Below are positions 1-7,601 of a stretch of DNA of 64,000 nucleotides, one piece after another. Position 1 is the first letter of the stretch. Each line of letters starts with the position of its first letter. Position numbers and translations under genes: made by a program. The notes beneath the pieces are model-generated. The model made no database searches, had not been told where the DNA came from, and worked only from the letters and a program-made list of their open reading frames with translations. This DNA is from Nitrososphaerales archaeon (GTDB lineage Archaea; Thermoproteota; Nitrososphaeria; Nitrososphaerales; Gagatemarchaeaceae), in assembly GCA_032906765.1 (NCBI GenBank), contig JAJTZB010000007.1, positions 1 through 64,000 on the forward strand, given 5' to 3'.

Positions 1-30
1 GCCGGGGTCGCCTAGCTCGGTAGGGCGCAG

Positions 31-47
31 CTCTCTTGGGAGCGCAA
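31..47 (+). other. tRNA intron 1 (anticodon stem)
   Basis: These 17 nt separate CAG (28-30) from GC (48-49) of the 5' anticodon strand. Bases 30-43 form a hairpin GCTC-TCTTGG-GAGC. The non-canonical position is of the kind known in Thermoproteota tRNAs cut by the splicing endonuclease. Boundaries are inferred from folding only. Confidence 0.65.
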
Positions 48-55
48 GCCTGGAA

Positions 56-70
56 TCCAGCGAGCAAGCA
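56..70 (+). other. tRNA intron 2 (canonical 37/38)
   Basis: These 15 nt follow the anticodon GGA and A37. Removing them joins the loop to GCCTG, which completes the anticodon stem. A CTGG-AAT-CCAG hairpin spans the 5' splice site. Confidence 0.65.
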
Positions 71-101
71 AGCCTGTCTTGCGAAAGCGGGTCGAGGGTT
101 C

Positions 102-121
102 AAATCCCTCCCCCGGCGCTT
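102..121 (+). other. attL (tRNA 3' end)
   Basis: AAATCCCTCCCCCGGCGCTT covers the last 17 bases of the tRNA plus three more and is repeated exactly at 17517-17536. Flanking bases differ at once on both sides (C/G before, T/C after). Confidence 0.85.
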
Positions 122-123
122 TT

Positions 124-133
124 TTACTAGTAA
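124..133. repeat. TTACTAGTAA palindrome beside attL
   Basis: A perfect 10-bp palindrome lies 2 bases inside attL. A second identical copy lies 10 bases inside attR (17497-17506). In a circular excised form both would flank the attP core, as recombinase or excision-factor sites do. Confidence 0.5.
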
Positions 134-136
134 TGC

Positions 137-142
137 TTATAA
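137..142 (+). promoter_or_regulatory. TATA box of the RHH-integrase pair
   Basis: TTATAA is centred about 28 bases before the TTG at 168, matching a leaderless archaeal promoter. It supports 168 as the start and excludes longer reading frames that would begin inside the tRNA. Confidence 0.6.
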
Positions 143-167
143 CCTCGGCAAGGTCACAGAGCTTGGA

Positions 168-695
168 TTGGTAGTCTCAAAGCGGCACCTGAAGGAGAGG
201 GCGATCTACGTCTACCTCCCGTCGGTCGCATTGGCAAGCAAGTGGAAGAAGCTCGCTGCGAAGTCCGGCACCCCCGTCTCGAAGTTCGTGGTCGAGCATG
301 TCGAAAACTCGCTCAGGCAGGAGGAAGGAGAGGAGGGCTTCAAAGCGCGCAGCGAGCTGGTTCGCGAGCTCAAGCAGCGGGATGAGGAGGTTGCTAGGCT
401 GCAGACAGAGGTGAGGCTGGCGAGGGAACTCGCGGACAGGCTGGACAGGGAACTCAGGAGGCACCGGGTCCAACCATTTCTGGACGAGTCCTTCCAGGGC
501 GTCAGGGCGTACGAAAAGCAGCTCATCGAGCTCTTCAGGAACGAGAAGGTAGTCGACAGCGACGACCTGCTCCGGAAACTCGGGATCGACCTGAACGAAG
601 AAGAACTGATCAAGGCGATCGATAGGCAGATCTCCGGTCTGGAGGCATACGGGCTCCTTGAGGCCACGGCGAGGGGGTGGAAGTGGAAGGGTTGA
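168..695 (+). CDS. Ribbon-helix-helix/coiled-coil protein next to integrase
   Basis: The protein has 175 aa. Residues about 10-45 read like a MetJ/Arc-type ribbon-helix-helix segment (a basic AIYVYLPS strand, then two helices ending SKFVVEHVENSL). A long charged coiled coil follows (about 55-105) and then a C-terminal winged-helix-like region. It overlaps the start of the integrase gene by 19 bases, so the two are cotranscribed. I infer a directionality factor or repressor for the recombinase. The open frame extends upstream into the tRNA, but the TATA box and tRNA rule that out; TTG 168 is used. The function is not recognised from a named family. Confidence 0.75.
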   Translation: MVVSKRHLKERAIYVYLPSVALASKWKKLAAKSGTPVSKFVVEHVENSLRQEEGEEGFKARSELVRELKQRDEEVARLQTEVRLARELADRLDRELRRHRVQPFLDESFQGVRAYEKQLIELFRNEKVVDSDDLLRKLGIDLNEEELIKAIDRQISGLEAYGLLEATARGWKWKG

Positions 696-1648
696 CGCAG
701 GAACTTCACGCCGAAGAGAGGGTGGAACCGGCCCAACTTGCCCTTGCGTTCGTCCAGGACTGCAGGGACAGAAACCTCGCCCCCGGTACCATAGAGAGCT
801 ATTCACTCGCCGTCAAACACTTTCTCGAATTCCTCGAGCAGATGCGTGTCCATCCGTTCGAGGTCGACCGTTTCACACTTAAGGAATACCTTCGTCACAG
901 GCGGTCTCAGAGCCTTGACCACAAGACGCTGGAGAACAACTTCACTGCCCTGTCGACGTTCTACGGATTCCTCGCCTTCGAGGGGCACGTCGGAGGGAAT
1001 CCCGTCCTGATAGTCAGGAAGAGATTTCTCGCAGAGTACAAGGAGGGGACCAGCGACGAGTCGTCCCGTAAACTAATCTCCGTCGAGCAGATGTCGGCCC
1101 TCATCCACTCTATCCTGAATCCCAGGGACAAGGCAGTGGCGATCCTACTTGCCAAGACCGGTCTCAGGAGAGGGGAGCTGGTCTCTCTGAACGTCCAGGA
1201 CATCGATTGGGCCGATGGCGCGATAACCCTAGAGAAGAAGAGGTTCAAGAAGAGAAGCGGAAGGATCGTCTTCTTCGACGACGAGTGTGCCGTTGTCCTG
1301 AGACGGTGGATATCGATAAGGGAGACTATGCAATTGCAGACCGACGCCCTGTTCGTCGGGGAGACCGGCCGGAGGCTGATGAGGAGTGGTATTTACAACA
1401 TGATGGTGAAGTACGCAGAGAGGGCCGGGCTCCATAACTCGAAGTCCGCCAGCATCGAGGACCATTTCTCGACCCACAACTTCAGACACTGGTTCACAAC
1501 GCACCTTCGGAGAGCGGGTATGTCAAGAGAGTTCATTCAGATACTTCGGGGCGACAAGAGGAGGGACGCGATCGACATCTATGACCACGTTGACAAGGAA
1601 GAGCTGCGCAAGGCTTACCTCACCTGCGTGCCCAAGCTCGGCATATAG
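677..1648 (+). CDS. Tyrosine recombinase/integrase
   Basis: The protein has 323 aa with a SAM-like core-binding domain (about 18-110) and a catalytic domain (about 130-323). Catalytic residues seen are R164 in TGLRRGEL, the H267-x-x-R270 box (HNFR) and nucleophile Y302 in IYDHV. The usual LGH histidine is replaced by the LRGD region. The gene is intact and not split by the att site, so it differs from the SSV type. It presumably integrates and excises the element at tRNA-Ser. The start is GTG 677, with TTG 692 as an alternative. Confidence 0.92.
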   Translation: MEVEGLTQELHAEERVEPAQLALAFVQDCRDRNLAPGTIESYSLAVKHFLEFLEQMRVHPFEVDRFTLKEYLRHRRSQSLDHKTLENNFTALSTFYGFLAFEGHVGGNPVLIVRKRFLAEYKEGTSDESSRKLISVEQMSALIHSILNPRDKAVAILLAKTGLRRGELVSLNVQDIDWADGAITLEKKRFKKRSGRIVFFDDECAVVLRRWISIRETMQLQTDALFVGETGRRLMRSGIYNMMVKYAERAGLHNSKSASIEDHFSTHNFRHWFTTHLRRAGMSREFIQILRGDKRRDAIDIYDHVDKEELRKAYLTCVPKLGI

Positions 1649-1669
1649 AGACGCTGCGACTCATGGAAA

Positions 1670-1725
1670 AGTAGCAAAAGTAACAGATGTAGCAAATGCT
1701 TATGATGTCTGTTACTTCTGCTACT
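1670..1725. repeat. 18-bp inverted repeat after the integrase
   Basis: AGTAGCAAAAGTAACAGA (1670-1687) and TCTGTTACTTCTGCTACT (1708-1725) are inverted copies with one mismatch and a 20-base spacer. The spacer holds another TGTAGCAAAT. It lies between integrase and ATPase and could be a terminator hairpin, an operator or part of a replication/partition locus. Confidence 0.6.
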
Positions 1726-1769
1726 ATCGTTCCGGCATGGAGAAATTGTTCTTCTGCCCCGCAACCTTT

Positions 1770-1813
1770 AACTTGTGGTAGGGCAAGCAACTTGTGGTGG
1801 AACAAGTAACTTG
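1770..1813 (+). repeat. Tandem 19-bp repeats at the ATPase start
   Basis: AACTTGTGGTAGGGCAAGC (1770-1788) is followed directly by AACTTGTGGTGGAACAAGT (1789-1807) and a partial third unit AACTTG (1808-1813) that contains the TTG start of the ATPase. The arrangement suggests iterons or an autoregulatory operator. Confidence 0.6.
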
Positions 1814-2935
1814 CTCTTTGACCAGAGGCCCAAGGACAACAAGAGAGACCTGTACGACACAGAGGAGGAGCTAAAGTCTCTCATCTCCGCCCTGAAGAAA
1901 GGAGTGCCGCTGGTGACAATCATCGGTCTGAGAAGGACCGGCAAGACTTCCCTTCTCCTGACAGCCTTGAATCAGACTGCTCAGCCTTCCATCGTGCTGG
2001 ATATGCGTGCTCTAGCGAGCAAGCCCTATGCTACCAAAAAGGATCTGATTCAGGAGATTGAGCGCACTCTGAACGAGTTCTACAAGGCGCACCTGAGTTC
2101 CGGAAGGAGGCTCTTCAACTGGCTCAAGCGCGTGCAAGGCGTCGGCGTATCCAACGTTGGTTTGAGCATAAGCTGGGGAGGCAAGGAGCCCGCCCAACTC
2201 TCCACCCTGTTCGACGAGCTCAACGCCTGGGCCAAGCACGAGAAGACGAGGATGATCATATCCTTCGACGAAGCGCAGGAATTGAAGAAGGTAGCAGGTG
2301 TTGACATGGCAAAGCTGATCGCTCATGTCTACGACTACTGCCGCAACATTACCGTCGTCCTAACCGGTTCTGCTGTCGGCTTGCTCTACGACTTCATTGG
2401 GAGTCAGGACGCCAAAGCGCCCCTCTATGGAAGGCACATCACCGAGATACGTCTCCACCGCCTTCCCGAAGGGATGGCGAGAGACTTTCTTATGCGTGGA
2501 TTCAAGCAGGCGAAGATGAAGATTGAGGAGGGGGTTATGGATGCCGCTGTGAAGAAGTTGGACGGAATAATTGGCTGGTTGACCCTCTTCGGCATCACGA
2601 GCATTAAGGCAGGCGCGATGTCAGAGAGTGCCATCGACCAGACTGTCGAAGTGGGCAAGTCGCTGGTCAGGCAGGAGTTCAGGAACTTTCTGAAGGGCAG
2701 GGAGGTTGGCACGCAACGTTACGAGGCAATCATCCGGCATCTGGCCAGAGCTCAATCTTCATCGTGGTCGACGACAAAGGGAGCCATGGAAGCCGCTGAA
2801 GGCAGGACCATCAATGACAGAAACATTACGGAGCTCCTGACCAATCTGGTCAAGGCAGGTTTCGTCGAGAAGGAAGGCGAGTCCTACAGTCTGACTGACC
2901 AGATGCTCGCTGAATCGTTCAGGCAAGGAGAATAG
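1811..2935 (+). CDS. Archaeal-type AAA ATPase
   Basis: The protein has 374 aa. Walker A is GLRRTGKTS (about 39-47) and Walker B is MIISFDEAQ (about 148-156). A C-terminal winged-helix-like region (about 290-374, ending LVKAGFVEKEGESYSLTD) follows. The N-terminus LFDQRPKDNKRDLYDTEEEL is the hallmark of the archaeal ATPase family PF01637, and this sets the start at TTG 1811 rather than upstream. Such ATPases are common on archaeal plasmids and islands, but their substrates are mostly unknown. A role in element maintenance is inference. Confidence 0.85.
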   Translation: MLFDQRPKDNKRDLYDTEEELKSLISALKKGVPLVTIIGLRRTGKTSLLLTALNQTAQPSIVLDMRALASKPYATKKDLIQEIERTLNEFYKAHLSSGRRLFNWLKRVQGVGVSNVGLSISWGGKEPAQLSTLFDELNAWAKHEKTRMIISFDEAQELKKVAGVDMAKLIAHVYDYCRNITVVLTGSAVGLLYDFIGSQDAKAPLYGRHITEIRLHRLPEGMARDFLMRGFKQAKMKIEEGVMDAAVKKLDGIIGWLTLFGITSIKAGAMSESAIDQTVEVGKSLVRQEFRNFLKGREVGTQRYEAIIRHLARAQSSSWSTTKGAMEAAEGRTINDRNITELLTNLVKAGFVEKEGESYSLTDQMLAESFRQGE

Positions 2936-3055
2936 TAATCGCCGGTACAGATGGTATCTTGCAGCAGTACCGTTTGGGGAGTACGTCAAGGCGAGGATGT
3001 CAACCTAACCCAACAACTGTAGTCGTCTGTAGCAGTGTGAGAATGCGGACGATAA

Positions 3056-3952
3056 TCAGCTTCGTGATTGATTGGCGATGGTTCGCCCTTCTTTCTTCTG
3101 CGTCTCCTTCTTGCCAGCCAACGCGCCGAGGCACTCCCGAAGAATCTCGCATGTTCTCTCCAGGGTACTCTTCACTTCCATGAACCTTAGCGCGTCCTTG
3201 AACGGTTCGCCCTTTGGAGCTTCAAGTCCGCCGACCACCCCCATCGCGCCGTCATACATCTTCAGGGCATGATTCACGGAGTCATTCCAGCCCTTCAAGG
3301 TCGCCTCCATCAGGTAATCCTCCGGATAGTTGCCCACCCCTGCGGGCGTGTACTTCAGCTCCGGGTCGTACTCGGGCAGCTCCATCCCTTCCTTCGACAG
3401 TCTCTCGGCCTCCCTTTCGGAACCTGCGAGCGGGCTCCACCCGGTCCCCTTCCTGTACCTTATCTCGTAGCGCCATCCTGGCCCGAAGACTTCACCAAGG
3501 AATTGATGGAGGTCGTTATCCAGCTGGACCAGGGCGTCTGACTGATGGGACAGTTCGGCGAACGACTCCCCCAGCTTCTTCCACTGGCCAGTCCTCCTCC
3601 ACCGACTGACCTCCGCGTTGTACGAGCTCGTGACCCACGACAGGCCGGGGTACAGATGGATGAGGTACTTCTTCACATCGATCTGAATGGGGTCACACTT
3701 CGACGCCAGTTCGAGGACCGTCTCGAAATGCGTCTTCTTCCTTTCGCGAGAGGGCGCCTCGCGCCCCCTTTCGGTCAGCACATACCTGCCTTCGCTGTCC
3801 TTTGCAATCAGTCCCTTGTCCGACAGGTCGTTGAGCAGCTCGAGGAGCCTCTTCGGCGTGACGTCCGTCGCTCTGAGCAGGTCTGTCCAGCGCCGAGGGG
3901 ACTTCGCCGCCTCGAGAATCTTGTCCCTGGCATTGCCTGCAGTAGTTCTCAC
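3056..3952 (-). CDS. HTH transcriptional regulator
   Basis: The protein has 298 aa. The N-terminal about 65 residues form a winged helix (KILEAAKSPRRWTDLLRATD, a recognition-like LLELLNDLSDKGLI, then a GRYVLTERGRE wing). The remaining 230 residues are alpha-helical, charged and unrecognised. It is transcribed away from the 4023/4394 pair, from a shared intergenic region with an inverted repeat and a TATATA element, which suggests autoregulation and control of the neighbours. The start is GTG 3952, about 25 bases after the minus-strand TATA. Confidence 0.7.
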   Translation of the reverse strand: MRTTAGNARDKILEAAKSPRRWTDLLRATDVTPKRLLELLNDLSDKGLIAKDSEGRYVLTERGREAPSRERKKTHFETVLELASKCDPIQIDVKKYLIHLYPGLSWVTSSYNAEVSRWRRTGQWKKLGESFAELSHQSDALVQLDNDLHQFLGEVFGPGWRYEIRYRKGTGWSPLAGSEREAERLSKEGMELPEYDPELKYTPAGVGNYPEDYLMEATLKGWNDSVNHALKMYDGAMGVVGGLEAPKGEPFKDALRFMEVKSTLERTCEILRECLGALAGKKETQKKEGRTIANQSRS

Positions 3953-3970
3953 GGCAGTATAGTAGGGGGG

Positions 3971-4004
3971 TAAACTATATAAGCGTCACGAGTTCCATAG
4001 TTTA
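3971..4004. promoter_or_regulatory. Divergent promoter with 8-bp inverted repeat
   Basis: TAAACTAT (3971-3978) and ATAGTTTA (3997-4004) are perfect inverted copies separated by 18 bases. The left arm overlaps a CTATATAAG box usable in both directions. It is a likely operator of the HTH protein at 3056-3952 and promoter for the genes on both sides. Confidence 0.6.
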
Positions 4005-4022
4005 GGGTGGGGCTAAAGTAGA

Positions 4023-4358
4023 GTGAACTCCAGGCAGACGGAAGATGGCGGGGGCGGTCGGGTCACTAAACCTGTCGATGATTCACCGGAAGCGGAGCAG
4101 CTCACGGCAGACCTCAAGGTCACCTCCATCCGCGAGCTGTCGGAGGTGGTAGGGAAGCTCATTGCCGTAAACAGGAACGGCGTGGCAGTCATCGAAGCCA
4201 GGCGCAGGTTCGAGATTCCGGTGGAAGGAGCGCCCAGCTCGCTCAGGAGCGCGGTGGGGAAGGTGGTGGGCGTCATGATCATCGACGGACAGGTCAGGTG
4301 GAGGCTTGTGAACGTCTCTACAAACCGAGGCCCAGGTGACAATGGACCAAATCCGTAG
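4023..4358 (+). CDS. Small unrecognised protein
   Basis: The protein has 111 aa, with a disordered acidic/glycine-rich start and then a compact alpha/beta region. The GKVVGVMIIDGQVRWRLVNV segment resembles GIKVDGEIRWLALI in the 40-aa ORF at 16215-16337, so both may share a small domain. The gene starts at GTG 4023 behind the divergent promoter and is followed after 35 bases by the 4394 gene, so the two are probably cotranscribed. No function is recognised. Confidence 0.5.
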   Translation: MNSRQTEDGGGGRVTKPVDDSPEAEQLTADLKVTSIRELSEVVGKLIAVNRNGVAVIEARRRFEIPVEGAPSSLRSAVGKVVGVMIIDGQVRWRLVNVSTNRGPGDNGPNP

Positions 4359-4393
4359 AGCGACGACCATTCTCGGGAAGGAGCGAAGTAACG

Positions 4394-5686
4394 ATGGGTG
4401 TTGATCTATTCCTGTCCCCGATAACGTTCGGGGCTTTTCTGGCATACTTGGTGTGGGAAGTCACCACACAACTGACGAAGAAGAAGGCGGAGGAGATGGG
4501 CAGGAGGGTCCTTGCGATATCAGTGGGCTTCGTCTTTGCCACCTTCTCTCTGTCCACACTTTTTGCTCAGATTTCAGGTCTCGTGTCTTCGCCTTGGTTG
4601 GATGGGCCTGTCCTGTCCGTGATCTGGCTGGTTTCGATCTATCTCTATTTCAGTTGGGCGTTGGAGCTCTATGACCTGGCTGTTGCCCACTCGAATCGTG
4701 GCGAAGAAGCCGAAGCGAGCGTGGTTGACTACGCCCTGAAGCAACTCGAGACCCGTCTGGGGCCGTTAACGGGTGCTATCGCGACCGCGCAGGCGTCTGT
4801 CTCCGAACTTTCGGGCAGGGTCACCGAGTTAGGTGAGGAGACCGGCGAAATGGTCTCCATCGTAGAGAGCCAAGGCAAGGCGGTAAGGGCACAGACCCAA
4901 GTCGTAGAGAAGATTAGCAAAGATGAGGAACTCAGAGAGTCGGAGTACAAACGAACGGTGGCCGAGTACTATGATTGGTTTGAGAAGCGAGGCGAGTCGG
5001 CCAGAACAATCGCCGGGCTGATCAAGGGCACCGAGGGCATACTGGAGAAGTTCGCCATACTTTCGGAGCAAGTCGATGAGTACCTTGGTTCCCTTGCGCG
5101 AGGGCGTGAATCGCCGAAAGAACAGAGAGAGGACGCAGGTAACGGAGGCGATGGTGCTCAGGGACAGAAGGCAGCTCAGGAGGTCCCGAAGTCGCCCGCG
5201 GAGGTCGAGGCCCCCGCCCCGCAGACCGGCGGGAAGCTGACGAGGGAGGCGGGAATTGCAAACAGAGACAAGGGGAACCGCGCCCAACTCCAGTTCTCTG
5301 AGAACACGCTCCGGAATGCGGGTAAGATGCATACGTCCAGCTTGAAGGAGGGTGAACCAGACTTCATCTTCTACGGTTCTCCCGACAATGTGGTGAAGGC
5401 TGTCGGTGCCTTCAAGGCGTTGACCCTTTCTGAGGCCGGAACGAGGCAGAGATGGATACCCAGAGGGAAGCTCTTGGCGGAGCTCAAGACCGCGATAAAG
5501 TACGGCGTACCCCTAATCCTCTTCATCCTAAACCTGGCGAACGGCAGGATTTGGGCGAAGGTCATAGCGGTGGAAGAGGGGAAGAAGTTCGAGGGGATGA
5601 CGACCCCGCTGATGTTGATTGGAGGTGACCCTGCCTCGGATAAGACGTGCAAGGAGACGCTGGATATGGCCCTAAAGCTCCTGTGA
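4394..5686 (+). CDS. Membrane-anchored coiled-coil protein with nuclease-like C-terminus
   Basis: The protein has 430 aa. Residues about 5-105 contain three hydrophobic segments with a positively charged TQLTKKK loop. Residues about 120-235 are a long coiled coil, about 240-285 are a proline/alanine-rich linker, and about 290-430 are globular. The last part has an order seen in PD-(D/E)XK folds: E in QLQFSENTLRNAG, D in EPDFIFYG, then K in AVGAFKALTLS, followed by RQRWIPRGKLLAELKTA. The acid normally two before the lysine is absent, so it may be inactive or only fold-related. A sensor/effector defence protein is one possibility; this is inference. Confidence 0.65.
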   Translation: MGVDLFLSPITFGAFLAYLVWEVTTQLTKKKAEEMGRRVLAISVGFVFATFSLSTLFAQISGLVSSPWLDGPVLSVIWLVSIYLYFSWALELYDLAVAHSNRGEEAEASVVDYALKQLETRLGPLTGAIATAQASVSELSGRVTELGEETGEMVSIVESQGKAVRAQTQVVEKISKDEELRESEYKRTVAEYYDWFEKRGESARTIAGLIKGTEGILEKFAILSEQVDEYLGSLARGRESPKEQREDAGNGGDGAQGQKAAQEVPKSPAEVEAPAPQTGGKLTREAGIANRDKGNRAQLQFSENTLRNAGKMHTSSLKEGEPDFIFYGSPDNVVKAVGAFKALTLSEAGTRQRWIPRGKLLAELKTAIKYGVPLILFILNLANGRIWAKVIAVEEGKKFEGMTTPLMLIGGDPASDKTCKETLDMALKLL

Positions 5687-5811
5687 ATGGGGGCCTTGCC
5701 ATTAGCTCGCTATTGTCGCGCTAGAGCTGGAGTGCGCAGGACTGCACGGCGCCGCACCGCAGCGCACCTTTCTTATCATAGTGCCCTTGCCTTTTTCTTG
5801 AACGATTCTCT

Positions 5812-5831
5812 GCGACTAGCACGCTAGTCGC
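5812..5831. repeat. Near-perfect palindrome
   Basis: GCGACTAGC-AC-GCTAGTCGC is a 9-bp inverted repeat with a 2-base spacer in the 267-base gap after the 4394 gene. It could be a hairpin or a dimer-binding site. Like the att palindromes it is centred on CTAG. The rest of 5687-5953 shows no gene. Confidence 0.5.
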
Positions 5832-5953
5832 GTAACACAGCCAGTAAACAGCCACTCTGGTAATGGTTCTCGCTTCGGCGAAGTTCGTCCCCTAGTTTCT
5901 CCCTGCGAGTCAAGACGCCCAGGTCACCTCCAATGCCGGTTTCCGACGATGCC

Positions 5954-6253
5954 TCAATCTGCCTCGATGTCCATCCCCAGTTTTGATGCCTTCGACCGAG
6001 GCCGATCATTCCGCCGTTCACCACTTGAAAGCCTTTGACATTGTGGATGAAGGTTCGCGCACCTCCTGCAAGCCTTGAGCACTGACCCATCGGGTTCGAT
6101 ATCAACTATGTTCGCTAGGGTAACCTTCCCGGCCTGGTCCTCCGGCTTCACCACCTGCCCGCAGTACCGACACCTGTAGGTTAGCGGTCCCAGCGGGCTC
6201 GGTGAAGGAGGCTCATCTTTCTCCTGGTCTCTAGTCTCCACGGATATACACAA
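5954..6253 (-). CDS. Possible zinc-ribbon protein
   Basis: The frame has 99 aa with two CxxC knuckles (CRYCGQVV at about 28-31 and CRRCANLH at about 63-66) separated by an acidic strand. It matches the spacing of the zinc-ribbon protein at 6354-6575 (LTY, then CxxCG, about 25 residues, CxxC), suggesting a duplicated family. The C-terminal third is basic and low complexity. No function is assigned; the start is uncertain. Confidence 0.4.
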   Translation of the reverse strand: MCISVETRDQEKDEPPSPSPLGPLTYRCRYCGQVVKPEDQAGKVTLANIVDIEPDGSVLKACRRCANLHPQCQRLSSGERRNDRPRSKASKLGMDIEAD

Positions 6254-6353
6254 GCCCTTGCCTCATCGAAGCGAGGTCGCCATGAAGCTCCGCGATGCTG
6301 TGAGAGAGCCACGGTCGGTGGCGCTCTGTTGATTGAGGCGAGGGCCTCCAGCG

Positions 6354-6575
6354 TCACTTCGAGGCCTGAGCGAATGGAAGAAGCTGCGGATGTTCCGCCG
6401 ACGTAATGACATCCTCGGACCTCCAAACATCGACCTTGAAATGGTCTCTCGAGAGATTTGCTCCGCACTTCTTGCACCTGAAGCCCAACGGCTTCAGGAC
6501 GTCCGCTGGGTTCCTAATGCCAAACCCGGAGTAGAGTGTGCAACCGCACGCTGAACATGCAACCTGATATGTCAA
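6354..6575 (-). CDS. Small zinc-ribbon protein
   Basis: The protein is 73 aa from TTG 6575. Two knuckles, CSACG and CKKCG, are separated by about 22 residues, giving a typical four-cysteine ribbon, followed by a charged tail. A minus-strand CTTAATATC element about 38 bases upstream supports this start over the longer frame that reaches 6680. The function is unknown; such proteins often bind nucleic acid or partner proteins. Confidence 0.5.
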   Translation of the reverse strand: MTYQVACSACGCTLYSGFGIRNPADVLKPLGFRCKKCGANLSRDHFKVDVWRSEDVITSAEHPQLLPFAQASK

Positions 6576-6764
6576 GCCAGAATCGGCAAGGAAAATCAAC
6601 CCGAACACGATATTAAGTGTTCCGAGCGAGCTCGATTGACCCGTAAGTAGGTCAGCAAGGACGGGAGACCAAGAAATCACGAATAACTGAAAACAAGGAT
6701 TTCCCGCTGTCTGTCAAGCCAAGGGAGAGCGGCATGCAAGAAGTTTCTCGACGCCGAACTCGGT

Positions 6765-7074
6765 TTGGCTTGGGGGTCTACTATCAAGGGGAGGGTGGAT
6801 GAGCATCCGCAAGGGTTCGTTCCGTGGCCGGAGGCAAGCCCACGCAGTACGTCCGCTCCTGCGCGGGCTCATGGATACTCCGAGGAAGAATTAGACGAGT
6901 TCGACGTCCTCGTGAGGCCAGTCACCGTTCTTAAGGAACCTTTGACGCCGAAGATCCCGCGAGAGCGAGGTACAGGACAGCGTGCGCCGAATGTGGTCGT
7001 GAGATTGAGGTGGGCCAGCGCATAACAATGTACAAGGACAAGTCGATACACGAGAAGTGCAAGCCGCTCGAATA
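6765..7074 (+). pseudogene. Frameshifted zinc-knuckle protein
   Basis: The first frame (6765-7025) carries an acidic helix ending EELDEFDVLVRPVTVLKEP. Near 6935-6945 the coding sense moves to another frame, which reads FDAEDPARARYRTACAECG and ends KDKSIHEKCKPLE at the TAG at 7072-7074. That tail has CxxC, then H and C, a LIM/zinc-ribbon-like pattern. The second frame has no start codon of its own, so a one-base frameshift or sequencing error is likely. Confidence 0.4.
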
Positions 7075-7156
7075 GGCAACGATGGGCCCCTGTGGAATTC
7101 TTATAGGCGAATCCCGAGGGAAGACCCACGGAAATATATCAACCCGATGACCTGAG

Positions 7157-7414
7157 TTGACACGACTGCTCGTGTTTGTGAATATCTTCGTAGAGTCTCC
7201 ATTGATGGACGAGGTGGTGCAGGCCCTTGGTAAGCTTGACGATCTCGTGGCGCTCTACGAGGTGACAGGCGAGTTCGATATCGTCACCCTCTTCTCGGCT
7301 TCAGATGTCGAGGAGTTCAGGGACGTCCTCGAGAACAAGATAATGAAGATACAAGGCGTGAAGCGCACTGTGAGTTCTATGGTGCTGAAGGTGCACAAGC
7401 TGCCAGGTAGGTAA
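7157..7414 (+). CDS. Stand-alone Lrp/AsnC effector-binding (RAM) domain
   Basis: The protein is 85 aa, consisting only of the beta-alpha-beta RAM domain of Lrp/AsnC regulators (LVFVNIFVES, then ALYEVTGEFDIVTLFSASD and VKRTVSSMVLKV). It lacks the N-terminal HTH. Such proteins oligomerise and bind amino acids or modulate full-length Lrp proteins. AAATATAT at 7132-7139 lies about 22-25 bases before TTG 7157, consistent with leaderless transcription. Confidence 0.8.
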   Translation: MTRLLVFVNIFVESPLMDEVVQALGKLDDLVALYEVTGEFDIVTLFSASDVEEFRDVLENKIMKIQGVKRTVSSMVLKVHKLPGR

Positions 7415-7601
7415 ATAGGCGCCGCCGAAGCAACCGCGAAGCACGGATGCGGAAGGGTTACCTCCAGAGCAGCCGGTCCAGTTATATTCGACGAAGGTGA
7501 TACGCAGGGTATGAGCGCAGGCTCGTCACAATACGACCCCCAATTTGGCTGCGCTAAAGCTCATTAGTGGCTGTCGGGTCTCGTCACGAGCCAGGAGATA
7601 A

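Larger units (their letters stand above)
1..118 (+). tRNA. tRNA-Ser(GGA) with two introns
   Basis: The acceptor arms GCCGGGG and CCCCGGC pair and leave discriminator G. The T-arm is GAGGG-TTCAAAT-CCCTC. A normal cloverleaf appears only after removing two short insertions, about 31-47 and 56-70. The anticodon stem is then CAG+GC pairing with GCCTG (72-76), the loop CTGGAAA carries anticodon GGA, and a serine-type long variable arm CTTGC-GAAA-GCGGG follows at 78-91. The mature RNA would be about 86 nt. The second intron is at the canonical 37/38 site; the first lies inside the 5' anticodon stem. Intron edges are uncertain by a base or two. The 3' end is the integration site of the adjacent element. 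Confidence 0.85.

Noticed and set aside
177-806. Long minus-strand frames (209 and 174 codons) opposite the RHH and integrase genes
   Set aside because: They are antisense shadows of genes with clear protein motifs.
4394-5686. Calling this gene a definite restriction enzyme
   Set aside because: The expected acid before the lysine is missing, so only a fold resemblance is claimed.
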